Assembly: GCF_002860125.1 (NCBI RefSeq)
Contig: NZ_PGVA01000054.1
Location: 16,206 to 80,205 of the forward strand
Length of the DNA stretch: 64,000 nt
Direction of reading: 5' to 3'
Source: Bacillus canaveralius
GTDB lineage: Bacteria > Bacillota > Bacilli > Bacillales > Cytobacillaceae
Positions within the stretch are counted from its first letter, which is position 1. Each line of letters opens with the position of its first letter. Positions 25,296-35,118 of this stretch are shown one piece after another. The position numbers were made by a program, and so were the translations under genes. The notes beneath the pieces were generated by a model, which was not told the origin of the DNA, searched no databases, and saw nothing but the letters and a program-made list of their open reading frames with translations.

Positions 25296-25766
25296 ATGTT
25301 AACTTTTGAACAGAAATTGGCGATTATCGAGTCTTTTCCTGAACTCGAGCGAAAAAATGTATCGCTTGGCCGCGTGAACTTTCAATATGAAGAAAGTGCA
25401 TTTGACAAAAAAAATGTCGTTTACCACCTTCATCCTAACGGTAACGGTTTTGTGTATGCCGAGCTGGCAGAAGGCTATCAAACCGATGATAAAGGTCTTG
25501 TCAACATCCGCGATTTTGATGAGAGTGAACTCCGGACCATTATTGCAGATGCCATTAAATCGCTCGCACCGCGTTCCAACGAGGAAGCCGCTATTATTGG
25601 TGATGCTCCGCAAGAACTCTGGATTAATTCTGAAAACCAAACCCTTATCCTGATAGAAGAAGACGATTTGTGGAATACATATGCAGGGCTTAACTTAGAT
25701 GGAACTTTTCCGTCCTATAATGAAGCTGTACAGTACTTAGAAGAAGAAGGCTTTAAGCGCCGCTAA
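25296..25766 (+). CDS. conserved hypothetical protein
   Basis: A 156-residue soluble acidic protein beginning MLTFEQKLAIIESFPEL. ATG 25296 is used because GGAGG lies 6 bases before it; an upstream ATG would add nine unlike residues. The pattern VVYHLHPNGNGFVYA and a Glu/Asp-rich C-terminus (LILIEEDDLWNTYAGLNLDG) resemble an uncharacterised Bacillaceae family; I cannot assign a function. It ends at a strong bidirectional terminator. Confidence 0.8.
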   Translation: MLTFEQKLAIIESFPELERKNVSLGRVNFQYEESAFDKKNVVYHLHPNGNGFVYAELAEGYQTDDKGLVNIRDFDESELRTIIADAIKSLAPRSNEEAAIIGDAPQELWINSENQTLILIEEDDLWNTYAGLNLDGTFPSYNEAVQYLEEEGFKRR

Positions 25767-25770
25767 ACAA

Positions 25771-25815
25771 AAGAAGGCTAGATCCAGCGCCTGGTGGATC
25801 TCAGCCTTCTTTTTT
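25771..25815. terminator. bidirectional Rho-independent terminator
   Basis: AAGAAGGCT-GATCC pairs with GGATC-AGCCTTCTT around a short GC loop. It is followed by TTTTTT on the plus strand and preceded by an A-rich run for the minus strand. It closes the 25296-25766 gene. Confidence 0.9.
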
Positions 25816-25978
25816 CGTCTATCGTATGATCGCGGCCAATTAAACCAATTTGCCAAATCTCATAAAGTGGTTCATTTGTAACACAGCCGGTGAAAGCATA
25901 TTTGCTGACGCTTATTAAATGCCCTGATGCCCACCTGCATGAAAAAGGGACACTTATCTATGAAAGCGGAACGGCCCT

Positions 25979-27403
25979 TTAGCGCAGATTAAAAATATTG
26001 CGGAGTTTTTCTAACGGTTTTTCAGGGCGGGTTTGCCTGTTTTGTGCTGATTGAAGGGCATTGTTTACATCGATTAGCCCGTTGCCAAAGTTTTCGTCTT
26101 TTCCTTTATACCCCAAATCGATCGCCGATGTTTTGATAATTTGCATGACCTCAAGATTGGAAAGCTCCGGATTGGCAGACAGAATCAAACCTGCCAGTCC
26201 AGTCACATGCGGGGCGGCCATGGAGGTACCCGAGAGGGCTGCATACTGGTTATGAACATACGTGCTTGGAATATAGACACCCGGTGCGGCAATATCAACA
26301 AAGTCGCCATAATTTGAAAATTCTGCCCGATTCCCATTATAATCCACAGCCGAAACACTCAGAACTTGCGGATAGGCGGCAGGGAATGAAGGCTGTTCGG
26401 AATTGTCATTTCCCGCAGCCGCAACAATTACAACATTATGGTTATAGGCATACTCTACAGCTTCCTCCATCACGCCGGATCGCTGGTAATTACCAAGACT
26501 GAGGTTAATGACATCCGCTCCATGATCGACTGCCCAAAAAATACCCTTCGCAATATCAAGGGTAGTGCCATAACCTTCAGCGCCCAGTGCTTTGATTGGC
26601 ATGACTTTATTGAACCAGGTGACACCGGCGGTCCCTTCCCGGTTATTGGTTTCAGAAGCGATGATCCCGGCCACATGTGTCCCATGACCATTGTCATCAT
26701 CCGGGTTATTGTTATTCGCGAGTACATTATAACCTTCGCTGAGCCGGTTTTTTAAGTCGGGATGATCCAGATCCACCCCTGTGTCAACGATCGCGATTTT
26801 AATCCGTTTATTACCGCGGGAAATGTTCCATCCTTGCTCTGTCTCAATGACAGGAAGGTTCCATTGGTACCGCTCCCTGTAAATCAGGTCATTCGGTATA
26901 TTCAGCCCATTTTGCAAGAGGATATAATGCGGCTCCGCAAATTCGATGTTTTCCCGTGTGTTAAAGTAGTCAAGCAGCTGGGCTGTATCTCGGCTATCTG
27001 AGCGGAACACATATGTAGAATTAAAGTGTCTGACCATGCTTCCTTCGATATCGCTGGCAATCCGGCTGATCTCTTCTTCTGAAGGCTCTGAGATGAAGTC
27101 CACAGCTGCCTGATGGTCATAATAATGGCTTGTGTCCTGGTTGTTGTGATAGATAACCTTTATTTCCGGATCATGATTCAGCCTCGCTGTAATATCTTCT
27201 CCATTTTGGACGTTGTTGATATTTATGGCATTAAGCGGGTTGCTGCGTTTATTCTGCAGCACCCTCAGTTGGCCGCTTGTGTTGATTCGAGGCGTTGTCC
27301 GGCTCTGCTGCTCGGTTTCATCCTCCTGCAAAAGCTGAACAGCTGTAAAAATGAGCAGGAAAACAACCGAACCTGCTGCAAGTAACCATTTTGTTCTTCT
27401 CAT
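25979..27403 (-). CDS. S8 family subtilisin-like serine protease, membrane-anchored
   Basis: A 474-residue protease. An N-terminal hydrophobic stretch (WLLAAGSVVFLLIFTAVQLL) looks like a signal anchor. Residues about 60-165 are an inhibitor_I9/fervidolysin-like propeptide (ISRIASDIEGSMV). The catalytic domain has Asp in IAIVDTGVDLDHPDL, His in GHGTHVAGIIA, the oxyanion Asn in AAAGND and Ser in SGTSMAAPHVTG. The triad is complete, so an active extracellular endopeptidase is expected. The short basic tail (RPEKPLEKLRNIF) is unusual. ATG 27403 is preferred over GTG 27409 because AGGGG is 7 bases upstream. Confidence 0.93.
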   Translation of the reverse strand: MRRTKWLLAAGSVVFLLIFTAVQLLQEDETEQQSRTTPRINTSGQLRVLQNKRSNPLNAININNVQNGEDITARLNHDPEIKVIYHNNQDTSHYYDHQAAVDFISEPSEEEISRIASDIEGSMVRHFNSTYVFRSDSRDTAQLLDYFNTRENIEFAEPHYILLQNGLNIPNDLIYRERYQWNLPVIETEQGWNISRGNKRIKIAIVDTGVDLDHPDLKNRLSEGYNVLANNNNPDDDNGHGTHVAGIIASETNNREGTAGVTWFNKVMPIKALGAEGYGTTLDIAKGIFWAVDHGADVINLSLGNYQRSGVMEEAVEYAYNHNVVIVAAAGNDNSEQPSFPAAYPQVLSVSAVDYNGNRAEFSNYGDFVDIAAPGVYIPSTYVHNQYAALSGTSMAAPHVTGLAGLILSANPELSNLEVMQIIKTSAIDLGYKGKDENFGNGLIDVNNALQSAQNRQTRPEKPLEKLRNIFNLR

Positions 27404-27409
27404 ATTCAC

Positions 27410-27743
27410 ACCCCTGTTTAGTATCCTCTTTCTATTATCTTGTAAAAAGAGGGCAAAAAATAAACTGAGGAAATCACTGGAATGTCTTATATATAAAGTT
27501 TTTTTGTGGAGGGGGGAGAAGATTTGAGACAGAGTGGTTAATTCTTCAGCGATGGAACATGTAGAAAGCTTAAAAGAACAGTTAAGCTTTTTCGTTGTTA
27601 TATAATTGACAAGGCTGATGATTTGATGTTGCTACAGATAGAAAGATATATACTTATAAGCAGTAGTTGGATTATCAATGTCATTTGGGCTATCTAGCTG
27701 GTTAGCCAGTAAATATCCAACCGAGTAACACATAGAAACGAGA
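27410..27743. other. intergenic region, nothing recognised
   Basis: Between the subtilase start and the chemoreceptor terminator. A G-rich ribosome-site-like run near 27511-27520 is followed by only a four-codon frame. No gene is seen. Confidence 0.4.
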
Positions 27744-27779
27744 AAACCCCATTTCAATCGACAAATTGAGATGGGGTTT
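27744..27779 (-). terminator. terminator of the chemoreceptor gene
   Basis: AAACCCCATTTCAAT (27744-27758) pairs with ATTGAGATGGGGTTT (27765-27779) with one mismatch; the minus strand continues TTTTCTC. It lies about 43 bases after the stop at 27822. Confidence 0.9.
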
Positions 27780-27821
27780 ACCGTCAGTTTGTGAAGGAAC
27801 GAAATCAAGGTTCCTTTTTGT

Positions 27822-29783
27822 TTATATTTTGAACCTGTTTACCAGATCTTTTAATTCTTCCGCCATATAGGCAAGTGATTGTGCAGAAGAGTTGATTTCC
27901 TCCATCGAAGCTAGCTGCTCTTGAGTTGAGGCTGCTACTTCTTCAGAGTTAGAAGAATTTACTTTTGCCAGCTGAGTAATATTCGTGGCTGACATTGACA
28001 GTTCTTCCACACTTGCTGAAATTTGCTGAACAGTTGCTGAAATTTCTTCAATCTGTGGTGTAATAGCTTTTGTACTCTGAATGATTTTCGCAAATTTTTG
28101 CGAGGTTTCTACAGAGACTTTAACACCCTGTTCGGCATTGACTGTAACTTCTTCCATGATCTTAACCGATTGCTCGGTATCTCTCTGAATTGTACTAATT
28201 AGTTCAGAAATCAATTTAGTCGAGCTTTGTGATTGCTCAGCCAATTTGCGCACTTCATCTGCGACAACCGCAAATCCCTTACCGTGTTCACCGGCTCTTG
28301 CCGCTTCAATTGCAGCATTTAAAGCAAGAAGGTTGGTTTGTTCGGCAATACCATTAATAACCTCAACAATTTTACCGATTTCCTGTGAACGCACCGCCAA
28401 GGATTGAATCACTTTATTTGATTCACCTACAGATGCATGGATTGATTCCATTTGGACCAAGTTACTGTCTACTGACTTGCCGCCATCTTCAGCTTCCGCA
28501 GATGTTTCTCTGGATAAATCTGATACGTTTGTCGAACTCTCAGCAATTCGCAACACTCCTTGAAGAACTTCATCAATGGAAGTGGAATTTTTTTCGAGTA
28601 ATTCACTGGACGTTTCAGAACCGCCTGCGATTTCTTGAATAGCAGATGCCACATGCTCTGTTGCCGAAGTGGTTTGATCTGCACTTGCCTTTAATTGTTC
28701 AGAAGAAGAAGCAACCTGTTCAATGGATGTACTTAAGCTGGAAAGTATCGACCGTAAGGAATCCACCATTTTGTCAAAGCTTTCTCCTAATTTGCCCAGT
28801 TCATCTTTTGTCTTCAGTTCGACCTTTTCCGTTAGATCACCTGCACCAATCTTCTCGGATATATTCACTAGTCGTCCAAGCGGTTTTATTATAGACCTGA
28901 TAATTAGAAATACGATAATTGCTCCCAATACTATGGCAACGGCAAGCACTTCAACTGTGCCAATTAAAATAGGTTGTGCTTCATCATCTATTTCCTGTTG
29001 ATTAAGCGAACCGCCAATTTTCCAACCGGTAAATTGATTTGTCGCATAAAACATTTTTTTATCTTCTTTATCAAAAGTATAATTAAAACTGCCGGTATCA
29101 CTTTTGAACATATTGCCTGCCCAATCCGCAGTTTGTTCCTCATTTGACTTCAAGCTAGGGTGAGCAACTATTTTTTTATCTTGATCTAAAATAAATGTAT
29201 AACCCTTGTTTCCAATACTTACTTCGTTGGTAATTTTCTCAATTGTCTCCAATTTAAGCTCACAAGCTAAAACTGCTGTTCCGTCTTTTACTATCTTTGC
29301 TATCCCCACTACGAAATCTCCAGTAGTTGCAGAAACAAATGGACTTGTAATGATAACCTTTCCTTTTTCGCTCATAGCACTTTTATACCATGGCCGCTCA
29401 CGCGGGTCATACCCAGCAGGCATCTCCTGGGCTGGTGCATTGATAAAGGTTCCATCCGCAGTACCAACATAGATAGTTGATATCTCTGGATGAGTCTCAA
29501 TAAAAGCTGTTAATGTATTAGTACGGAAATTGTCTGCGTTTTGGTATGTATCAGCTGTTATGCCTTCTGACAAATAGTCAATATTTTTCATTTCAGGCTC
29601 GATAAATTGGTCAATTGTAGCAGTTAATAATGATACAGATTCTTTTGCAGAAATCGAAATTTGCTCTTCAACTTTGTTTTTTGAGTTACTGAATGATGTC
29701 CATCCGATTATTACACTTGGAAGGAGTAAAACAGCAATAAATGAGATAATTAATTTTGACCTGATCGTGATGTTTGATAACAT
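27822..29783 (-). CDS. methyl-accepting chemotaxis protein
   Basis: A 653-residue chemoreceptor. Transmembrane helix 1 is at about 10-32, then an extracellular dCache sensor (about 40-270, with [16 protein letters not shown] and [13 protein letters not shown]). Transmembrane helix 2 ([17 protein letters not shown]), HAMP and the cytoplasmic signalling coiled coil follow, with the conserved hairpin tip [20 protein letters not shown] and [20 protein letters not shown]. It should feed attractant signals to CheA/CheW. The ligand is unknown; dCache domains often bind amino acids or carboxylates. No chemotaxis genes are adjacent. Confidence 0.95.
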   Translation of the reverse strand: MLSNITIRSKLIISFIAVLLLPSVIIGWTSFSNSKNKVEEQISISAKESVSLLTATIDQFIEPEMKNIDYLSEGITADTYQNADNFRTNTLTAFIETHPEISTIYVGTADGTFINAPAQEMPAGYDPRERPWYKSAMSEKGKVIITSPFVSATTGDFVVGIAKIVKDGTAVLACELKLETIEKITNEVSIGNKGYTFILDQDKKIVAHPSLKSNEEQTADWAGNMFKSDTGSFNYTFDKEDKKMFYATNQFTGWKIGGSLNQQEIDDEAQPILIGTVEVLAVAIVLGAIIVFLIIRSIIKPLGRLVNISEKIGAGDLTEKVELKTKDELGKLGESFDKMVDSLRSILSSLSTSIEQVASSSEQLKASADQTTSATEHVASAIQEIAGGSETSSELLEKNSTSIDEVLQGVLRIAESSTNVSDLSRETSAEAEDGGKSVDSNLVQMESIHASVGESNKVIQSLAVRSQEIGKIVEVINGIAEQTNLLALNAAIEAARAGEHGKGFAVVADEVRKLAEQSQSSTKLISELISTIQRDTEQSVKIMEEVTVNAEQGVKVSVETSQKFAKIIQSTKAITPQIEEISATVQQISASVEELSMSATNITQLAKVNSSNSEEVAASTQEQLASMEEINSSAQSLAYMAEELKDLVNRFKI

Positions 29784-29938
29784 GATGACCACCCTATTCT
29801 GGTATTATTTTATAGATTAATCATAAACTACCTTTTTTCCTTGTGTTTAATATAGCACTGCGTTTTTCCTATGTATATAGTAAAATTCCCTGTTTACTAG
29901 GTATTTCGAACTAAAATGCCTTATGCTATTTTTTAGAA

Positions 29939-29968
29939 AAGCCTGGAAGTCATAAGACCGCCAGGCTT
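29939..29968 (-). terminator. terminator of metNIQ
   Basis: AAGCCTGG (29939-29946) pairs with CCAGGCTT (29961-29968); the minus strand continues TTTTCT. It lies ten bases after the metQ stop. Confidence 0.85.
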
Positions 29969-29977
29969 AATATATGC

Positions 29978-30862
29978 TTACTTTTCCGCTGCAGGTTTTG
30001 TCCATGCGTCCTTGTAATTTAAAAGTTCTTCAAGAGAAACAAATGTTGGAATTGAGCTTCCTTTATATTCTTTGATAATGAAGTCTTCCACTTCTTTTGA
30101 ATGGTAGATTTCAACCAATTTTTGAAGCTCTGGACGGTCAGCATTCCCTTTTTTAACGGCAATAATGTTAATGTATGGTTTGGCAGTTGCACTCTCATGG
30201 AACAATGCATCTTCCAATGTAAGTCCTGCTTCAACAGCAAAGTTGTTGTTAATGATCGATGCATCTACGTCTTCAAGGAAACGCGGGGTGTTACCGGCCG
30301 CAACAAGCTCAAATTTCAAATTATTTGGATTCGTTGCAACTTTATCCAAAGAACCGATTCCGTCAAAGTTTTCTTTTAAGGTGATTAAGCCAGCTTCTTG
30401 CAGAAGCAATAGGGCCCGGCCAAAATTCGTGCCTTCATTCGGCATTGCAATTGAAGCACCTTCGCCCAAATCTTCAAGCTTGTCATGCTTATTTGAGTAA
30501 ATGCCCATAGGCGCAATTACAGTCGATCCGATCGCTTCTAAATCTAAATTTCGATCGGCAATAAATTCGTCAAAGTAAGAGATCGTTTGGAATGCGTTAG
30601 CATCAATCTCTCCCTCAGCAAGGGACATATTCGGCATAATATAGTCGTTGAACTTCACAAGCTCGATGTTTAAACCCTCTTCTTTGGCAATCTCAACAAT
30701 GAAATCCCATGTTTTTGTATCTCCGCTGCTGACGCCGACCTTAACTGTTTTTGTTTCTTCTGATCCGCTTTCTTTTGACTCCTTGCTTTCATTGCCATTT
30801 CCACACGCTGCTGCAAATACCGCAAGCGCTAAAACAAGTATAGTAAGTAATAATTTCTTCAT
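29978..30862 (-). CDS. metQ: methionine ABC transporter substrate-binding lipoprotein MetQ
   Basis: A 294-residue NlpA/MetQ family lipoprotein with signal peptide and modified Cys20 (FAAAC). Family blocks are VKVGVSSGDTKTWDFI, NDYIMPNMSLAEGEIDANAFQT, SIAMPNEGTNFGRALLLLQEAG and the C-terminal KEYKGSSIPTF. It captures methionine (or methionine sulfoxide and D-Met) outside the cell for MetNI. It is the last gene of a three-gene operon behind an S-box riboswitch. Confidence 0.94.
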   Translation of the reverse strand: MKKLLLTILVLALAVFAAACGNGNESKESKESGSEETKTVKVGVSSGDTKTWDFIVEIAKEEGLNIELVKFNDYIMPNMSLAEGEIDANAFQTISYFDEFIADRNLDLEAIGSTVIAPMGIYSNKHDKLEDLGEGASIAMPNEGTNFGRALLLLQEAGLITLKENFDGIGSLDKVATNPNNLKFELVAAGNTPRFLEDVDASIINNNFAVEAGLTLEDALFHESATAKPYINIIAVKKGNADRPELQKLVEIYHSKEVEDFIIKEYKGSSIPTFVSLEELLNYKDAWTKPAAEK

Positions 30863-30882
30863 TCTGTTTTCCTCCTGGTTGA

Positions 30883-31554
30883 TTATCTTCTTCTTATTTT
30901 TCGTGAAAGAACATTCCCGCTAGATTGCAATAGTTGAACAATGACGACGAGAGCCGCTACTGTGACTACCATTGTCATCGTATCAAACCGCTGATACCCG
31001 TATGTTAAGGCCAGATCCCCTACTCCGCCTGCCCCGACAGCACCGGCCATAGCTGTAGCTCCAACGAGTCCGATCGTCGCAGTTGTAAAAGTGAGAACTA
31101 ATGAGCTTAGCCCTTCAGGAATCAAAAAGCGATATATAATTTGCCAGGTTGTTGCCCCCATTGCCTGAGCTGCTTCAATAATTCCTTTGTCAACCTCGAG
31201 CAGCGAGTTTTCAACCAGTCTGGCTATATATGGGCCCGCATAAAAGACGAGCGGAACAATTGCTGCATTTGTTCCAATCGCTGTTCCCACGATCAATCTG
31301 GTAAGCGGGATGATGGCGACCAGCAAAATAATGAATGGCACGGATCTTAAAATATTGATGATCGGATTGAGGATATTAAAAATCCATTTATTTTCCAAAA
31401 TATGGCCCTTCCTAGTAATAACAAGCAGGATTCCGAGTGGAAGCCCAATTAATCCGGAAAATAACAGCGAAAGTGCCACCATATAAAGGGTATCACTGAA
31501 ACCCGTTATCAACTGTTCAGCGGTGATCTCCATGCCCCAAAATGTATTAACCAT
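30883..31554 (-). CDS. metI: methionine ABC transporter permease MetI
   Basis: A 223-residue permease with five transmembrane segments. It carries the MetI pattern NILRSVPFIILLVAIIPLTR, the GTNAAIVPLVFYAGPYIAR stretch and the coupling loop EAAQAMGATTWQIIYRFLIPE. It overlaps metN by 8 bases and precedes metQ by 20 bases. It forms the channel of the high-affinity methionine importer. Confidence 0.94.
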   Translation of the reverse strand: MVNTFWGMEITAEQLITGFSDTLYMVALSLLFSGLIGLPLGILLVITRKGHILENKWIFNILNPIINILRSVPFIILLVAIIPLTRLIVGTAIGTNAAIVPLVFYAGPYIARLVENSLLEVDKGIIEAAQAMGATTWQIIYRFLIPEGLSSLVLTFTTATIGLVGATAMAGAVGAGGVGDLALTYGYQRFDTMTMVVTVAALVVIVQLLQSSGNVLSRKIRRR

Positions 31555-32569
31555 TTACTTTCACCTCCTGAATCATAATCTCTTGTGCCTCAATATATTG
31601 GAACGCTTTCTCAATCTCTTGTTTGTCGCCGGTTACTTCTATGATCAAGTTTCCGAAAGGAGTTTCCTGAACTTCAGAAATATTCGCCGAAAGGACGTTT
31701 AAATCAACATCAAATTTTTTTGCAATTGTTGATAACAATGGTTTGCCCGAGGTAGCGCCAACAAAATTGATCTTCCAAATAATTGGCTGTTCATCCTTGA
31801 GAGTGTTCAGAAAACTTTGCGGAACCTCATCATGGATAACTGTGCGCACAAATTTCCGTGCGGTTTCTGTTTGCGGATTAGAAAAGACATCCAGGACAGA
31901 TCCTTGCTCTACGACCAACCCGTTTTCCATTACCGCGACCTTGTTGCATATCTCCCTAATGACAGCCATTTCATGGGTAATCAATAGAATCGTAATGTTA
32001 TATTCTTTATTAATCTTTTTTAAAAGCTGCAGCACATCACTAGTGGTCTGCGGATCCAATGCAGATGTTGCTTCGTCACACAAGAGAATGGATGGGTTTG
32101 TAGCCAGCGCTCTCGCAATCCCAATACGCTGTTTTTGCCCGCCAGATAATTGGTCAGGATAATTTTTCGCTTTGCCCGCTAAACCAACGAACTCCAACAG
32201 CTCTTCTACTCTCTGTTTAATTTCCTTTTTAGGAAATCCCGACAAAACCAGAGGCATCGCAACATTATCGAACACGTTTTTTGAATTGAGCAGATTAAAA
32301 TGCTGAAAGATCATGCCAATCTTTTTCTTTTCGGCCCGCAATTCCTTTGGTTTTAAATCGGTTAACGCCTTCCCCCCAACCAAAACCTGTCCCCCGGTCG
32401 GGCGCTCAAGCAGATTGACCAGACGGATCAATGTACTTTTTCCCGCTCCGCTGTATCCAACAACTCCGAAAATGTCGCCTTTGTCAACGGTTAAGCTAAT
32501 TCCCTTCAAAGCTTCAACAGTTTGCTTCTTCGATTCATAAACCTTTTTCACTGTCTGAAATTCAATCAT
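31547..32569 (-). CDS. metN: methionine ABC transporter ATP-binding protein MetN
   Basis: A 340-residue ATPase with Walker A GYSGAGKST, signature LSGGQKQR, Walker B LLCDEATSALD and switch LLITHEMAV. A C-terminal NIL (ferredoxin-like) domain at about residues 265-340 senses intracellular methionine in relatives and inhibits transport. It is the first gene of the operon and lies 60 bases downstream of the S-box terminator. Confidence 0.95.
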   Translation of the reverse strand: MIEFQTVKKVYESKKQTVEALKGISLTVDKGDIFGVVGYSGAGKSTLIRLVNLLERPTGGQVLVGGKALTDLKPKELRAEKKKIGMIFQHFNLLNSKNVFDNVAMPLVLSGFPKKEIKQRVEELLEFVGLAGKAKNYPDQLSGGQKQRIGIARALATNPSILLCDEATSALDPQTTSDVLQLLKKINKEYNITILLITHEMAVIREICNKVAVMENGLVVEQGSVLDVFSNPQTETARKFVRTVIHDEVPQSFLNTLKDEQPIIWKINFVGATSGKPLLSTIAKKFDVDLNVLSANISEVQETPFGNLIIEVTGDKQEIEKAFQYIEAQEIMIQEVKVNG

Positions 32570-32628
32570 AACTATCTCCTCCCCGCTTTATGTAAAAGCC
32601 TGCGAACCAACAGCCCTGTAAATCAAAA

Positions 32629-32828
32629 ATGCCTCTTCCGTCATTAGACAGAAGAGGCATGCATTATTAAAAATAAAAGTGTAAACTCTTAAGTTTAGTT
32701 AATCGCAGAAGCTTCTTCTTATCTTTCAAAACTTACGTTTGTTGGAATTAGCACAGTATTTTTACAAATGTAAAAACCCGCTGCCGAGGTATCATAGGGC
32801 CAAGTCCCTCCACATCTCTAGATAAGAA
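32629..32828 (-). ncRNA. SAM-I (S-box) riboswitch with terminator
   Basis: Read on the minus strand, the leader starts CTTATCTAGAGATGTGGAGG and continues through GGACTTGGCCCTATGATACC and TCGGCAGC, the conserved S-box P1-P3 core including the GGCCC and CGGCA blocks. It ends with a terminator whose arms ATGCCTCTTC and GAAGAGGCAT (32629-32660) are followed by TTTTT. High S-adenosylmethionine should favour the terminator and switch off metNIQ. Confidence 0.95.
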
Positions 32829-33083
32829 ATAACGTATTATTTAATTATGTTCTTCACTATATATTTTAATTTTACCAATGTCAACTCAAGTGCTAAAAGT
32901 CGAAATAATCACTTATTTGCAAGGGCTTTACCGTATAATAGACGTTGTCCTGTTCATCTTCATCTTAAATGTATCATTTCATGGTTTAGCTGTTGTTTGT
33001 CTGTCTCCTACAAACGTAATTTTAAATATTTACGAATCTGTGCATAGTGACATACTTAATTAATTCTAATTGACTAAAAAATA

Positions 33084-34073
33084 TTATGGATTGATCAGTA
33101 TAGATTGTTCCATCACCTTACCTGGTTTAGTAGCATGAGGGTTAGCTGACGTCTCAAACGGCACTAAATAGTATTTCTCTGCTTGTAAGTCGATTGATGT
33201 ATATCGGTTATAAGATTCTTCAGGATCAATAGCCATACTGTTTGGTAGTATTTCAGCCCCAGATTCACTTACAATTTTAAATGCGATGTGGTTTGCTTGT
33301 TCTGGCCAGTCATAATAAAGTATCGTTGAAATTGGTGTCACAATCATTTTCTCTAGACGAATGGATTGTCCATTTCCAAGTTGTATTTCTTGATTGAATG
33401 CAATCGTTTCACTTGATGCGGCTAACTGTTCAGTTGGAACATCGATATCAAAAATCCAAGGATTATCGATCGGCATCTCTAAGTCTAAGCGATCGTACTC
33501 AATATGGAAGCGAATAGTTTCACCAATAGGAATGTCTGTGATTTCAACATCATTGTAAATCGTATACATCGAATCATTTATTTCCACAGATTGCCCGCCT
33601 GTAAGTGAAGTGAGATTCTCTCCATTTATCAGTACTTTTGGCATTGGATTCATTTTATAATCAAAATCAATCCCCTCTGCTGGTTCAAAAGTGGAGCTGA
33701 TTAATAATCGGCCACCATCAATCAACACTTCATTCAATGTCAATTTACCGTATTCATTTTCAGCAGTAGTACCAATTGCAGTTTTATATGTGGCATAATC
33801 CACTTGCTCATTACTTCCAATATATTCTTCAATCATACCACCAACAAATGGCATATTTGCAACAGACACCATACCGGTACTAATTGAAATCACTGTTGCT
33901 AATATAACGGCTGCTGTAACACCTAAATACTTCTTCTTATGGGTTGGCTTTTGCTTTCTCATTTTTTTTAATATACGCTTTTCCCATTTCTTTTTCTCGT
34001 AGTTCGTAAGGTATTGTTCTTCATACTGTTCCAAATCGATGTTTATTTCGTTTAAATCTTTATACATCAACAT
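33084..34073 (-). CDS. DUF4179 membrane protein, probable anti-sigma factor
   Basis: A 329-residue single-pass protein: a cytoplasmic N-terminal region of about 45 residues (NEINIDLEQYEEQYL, then a Lys/Arg-rich stretch), one transmembrane helix (YLGVTAAVILATVISISTG) and a long extracellular beta-rich region of the DUF4179 type. The adjacent ECF sigma gene and this topology fit a membrane-bound anti-sigma factor or sensor. ATG 34073 with AGGAG 7 bases upstream is chosen; the ATG at 34088 overlaps the sigma stop and gives five extra residues. The trigger is unknown. Confidence 0.82.
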   Translation of the reverse strand: MLMYKDLNEINIDLEQYEEQYLTNYEKKKWEKRILKKMRKQKPTHKKKYLGVTAAVILATVISISTGMVSVANMPFVGGMIEEYIGSNEQVDYATYKTAIGTTAENEYGKLTLNEVLIDGGRLLISSTFEPAEGIDFDYKMNPMPKVLINGENLTSLTGGQSVEINDSMYTIYNDVEITDIPIGETIRFHIEYDRLDLEMPIDNPWIFDIDVPTEQLAASSETIAFNQEIQLGNGQSIRLEKMIVTPISTILYYDWPEQANHIAFKIVSESGAEILPNSMAIDPEESYNRYTSIDLQAEKYYLVPFETSANPHATKPGKVMEQSILINP

Positions 34074-34084
34074 TTTCTCACTCC

Positions 34085-34624
34085 TCATACTTCATTTTTT
34101 TGGATTAAAAATTTTTTAAGCTTTTTACGTCCTCTGGAAAGCTTGTTATAAACCCAAGACTCTTTCGCATTAAATCCTTTCGCTATTTCACTTGACGGAG
34201 TTCCGTCTAAATAGTATTTTTCGAAGATTTTCCGTTCACTGGCTGACAACTGCTCAAGTAGTTCCTCCACACTTTTTGTTTCTATTGATTGCTTTGTTTT
34301 TAACATGGATTCATTTATGTCTGCCACTGAGAATTGCTGGTTTTGTATGATGATTTGTCTTCTTTGATAATCAATCGCTTTATATTTAGCGATCGCTGCA
34401 ATCCATTGTTTAAATGAATTTTTCTCAGGATCGAATGAATGAATATTATTCCATATGGATAACAAAACATCATCAAGACATTCTTCATAATCTTGCTGAT
34501 GGTAGTTTAAATGATGTTTAATGATCGCCGTAAGTAAACCGCCATACTGATTAATAATGAAAGGAATTGCTTTTTCATTTTTATTCTGTATCTGTTGTAC
34601 AACATTGTTCTCTGTGATTTTCAA
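34085..34624 (-). CDS. ECF-type RNA polymerase sigma factor
   Basis: A 179-residue sigma-70 family factor. It has region 2 (YEECLDDVLLSIWNNIHSFDPEKNSFKQWIAAIAKYKAIDYQRR) and region 4 (LSASERKIFEKYYLDGTPSSEIAKGFNAKESWVYNKLSRGRKKLKK) with a helix-turn-helix for the -35 element, and lacks regions 1 and 3. It directs polymerase to a stress or envelope regulon, presumably including its own operon. It overlaps the next frame by 4 bases, the usual sigma/anti-sigma coupling. Confidence 0.92.
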   Translation of the reverse strand: MKITENNVVQQIQNKNEKAIPFIINQYGGLLTAIIKHHLNYHQQDYEECLDDVLLSIWNNIHSFDPEKNSFKQWIAAIAKYKAIDYQRRQIIIQNQQFSVADINESMLKTKQSIETKSVEELLEQLSASERKIFEKYYLDGTPSSEIAKGFNAKESWVYNKLSRGRKKLKKFLIQKNEV

Positions 34625-34705
34625 TTGTCCACCCCTCCTAACAATTAATATTGGTACCTACTATGTAATACGAAATGAAAACGAAAAATCTATCACCAAA
34701 GAAAA

Positions 34706-34731
34706 AAAGATTAACGAGAATGTTAATCTTT
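34706..34731 (-). terminator. hairpin upstream of the sigma factor gene
   Basis: AAAGATTAAC (34706-34715) pairs with GTTAATCTTT (34722-34731). On the minus strand it is followed by TTTTTTTCTTT, on the plus strand by only TTTAG. On the minus strand it lies 80 bases upstream of the sigma factor start, so it would act as a leader terminator or block read-through into the gene. Confidence 0.6.
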
Positions 34732-35118
34732 TTAGAAAATGCCTTTATATAGTTTGAAAACATGTACTAAGTTTAAATGTCTAGCCGCAAGGCACTGTTT
34801 TCTTCTTTTGGTCCTCCGTAACGGCTAAGTCATTTTTTACTATCTTTCTGTCATTGAAATTTCACAAAATATCAATGCTTCAATAACTATCAATTAATAT
34901 TTCTTTAGTAAAGTGAATAAGACGAATTAACAAGTGGGACAACTAAAACAACTTTCACAATTGGTTTATTTTATCTGGTTTTTTGTGTATGGGCACACCG
35001 CTGCAGGATACAAAACCTTTGACTTAGTGGAAATATTGGGTCATCCCAAAACTTTTTGTTATTGTCTGAGTTGCATAACGCTTTTATCCTTAATCAAATA
35101 AGACGAGGAGGATGGATA
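34732..35118. other. intergenic region between divergent genes
   Basis: About 380 bases between the sigma operon and the secreted protein gene. No ORF with a ribosome site, and no promoter with consensus spacing, could be fixed. Confidence 0.35.
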
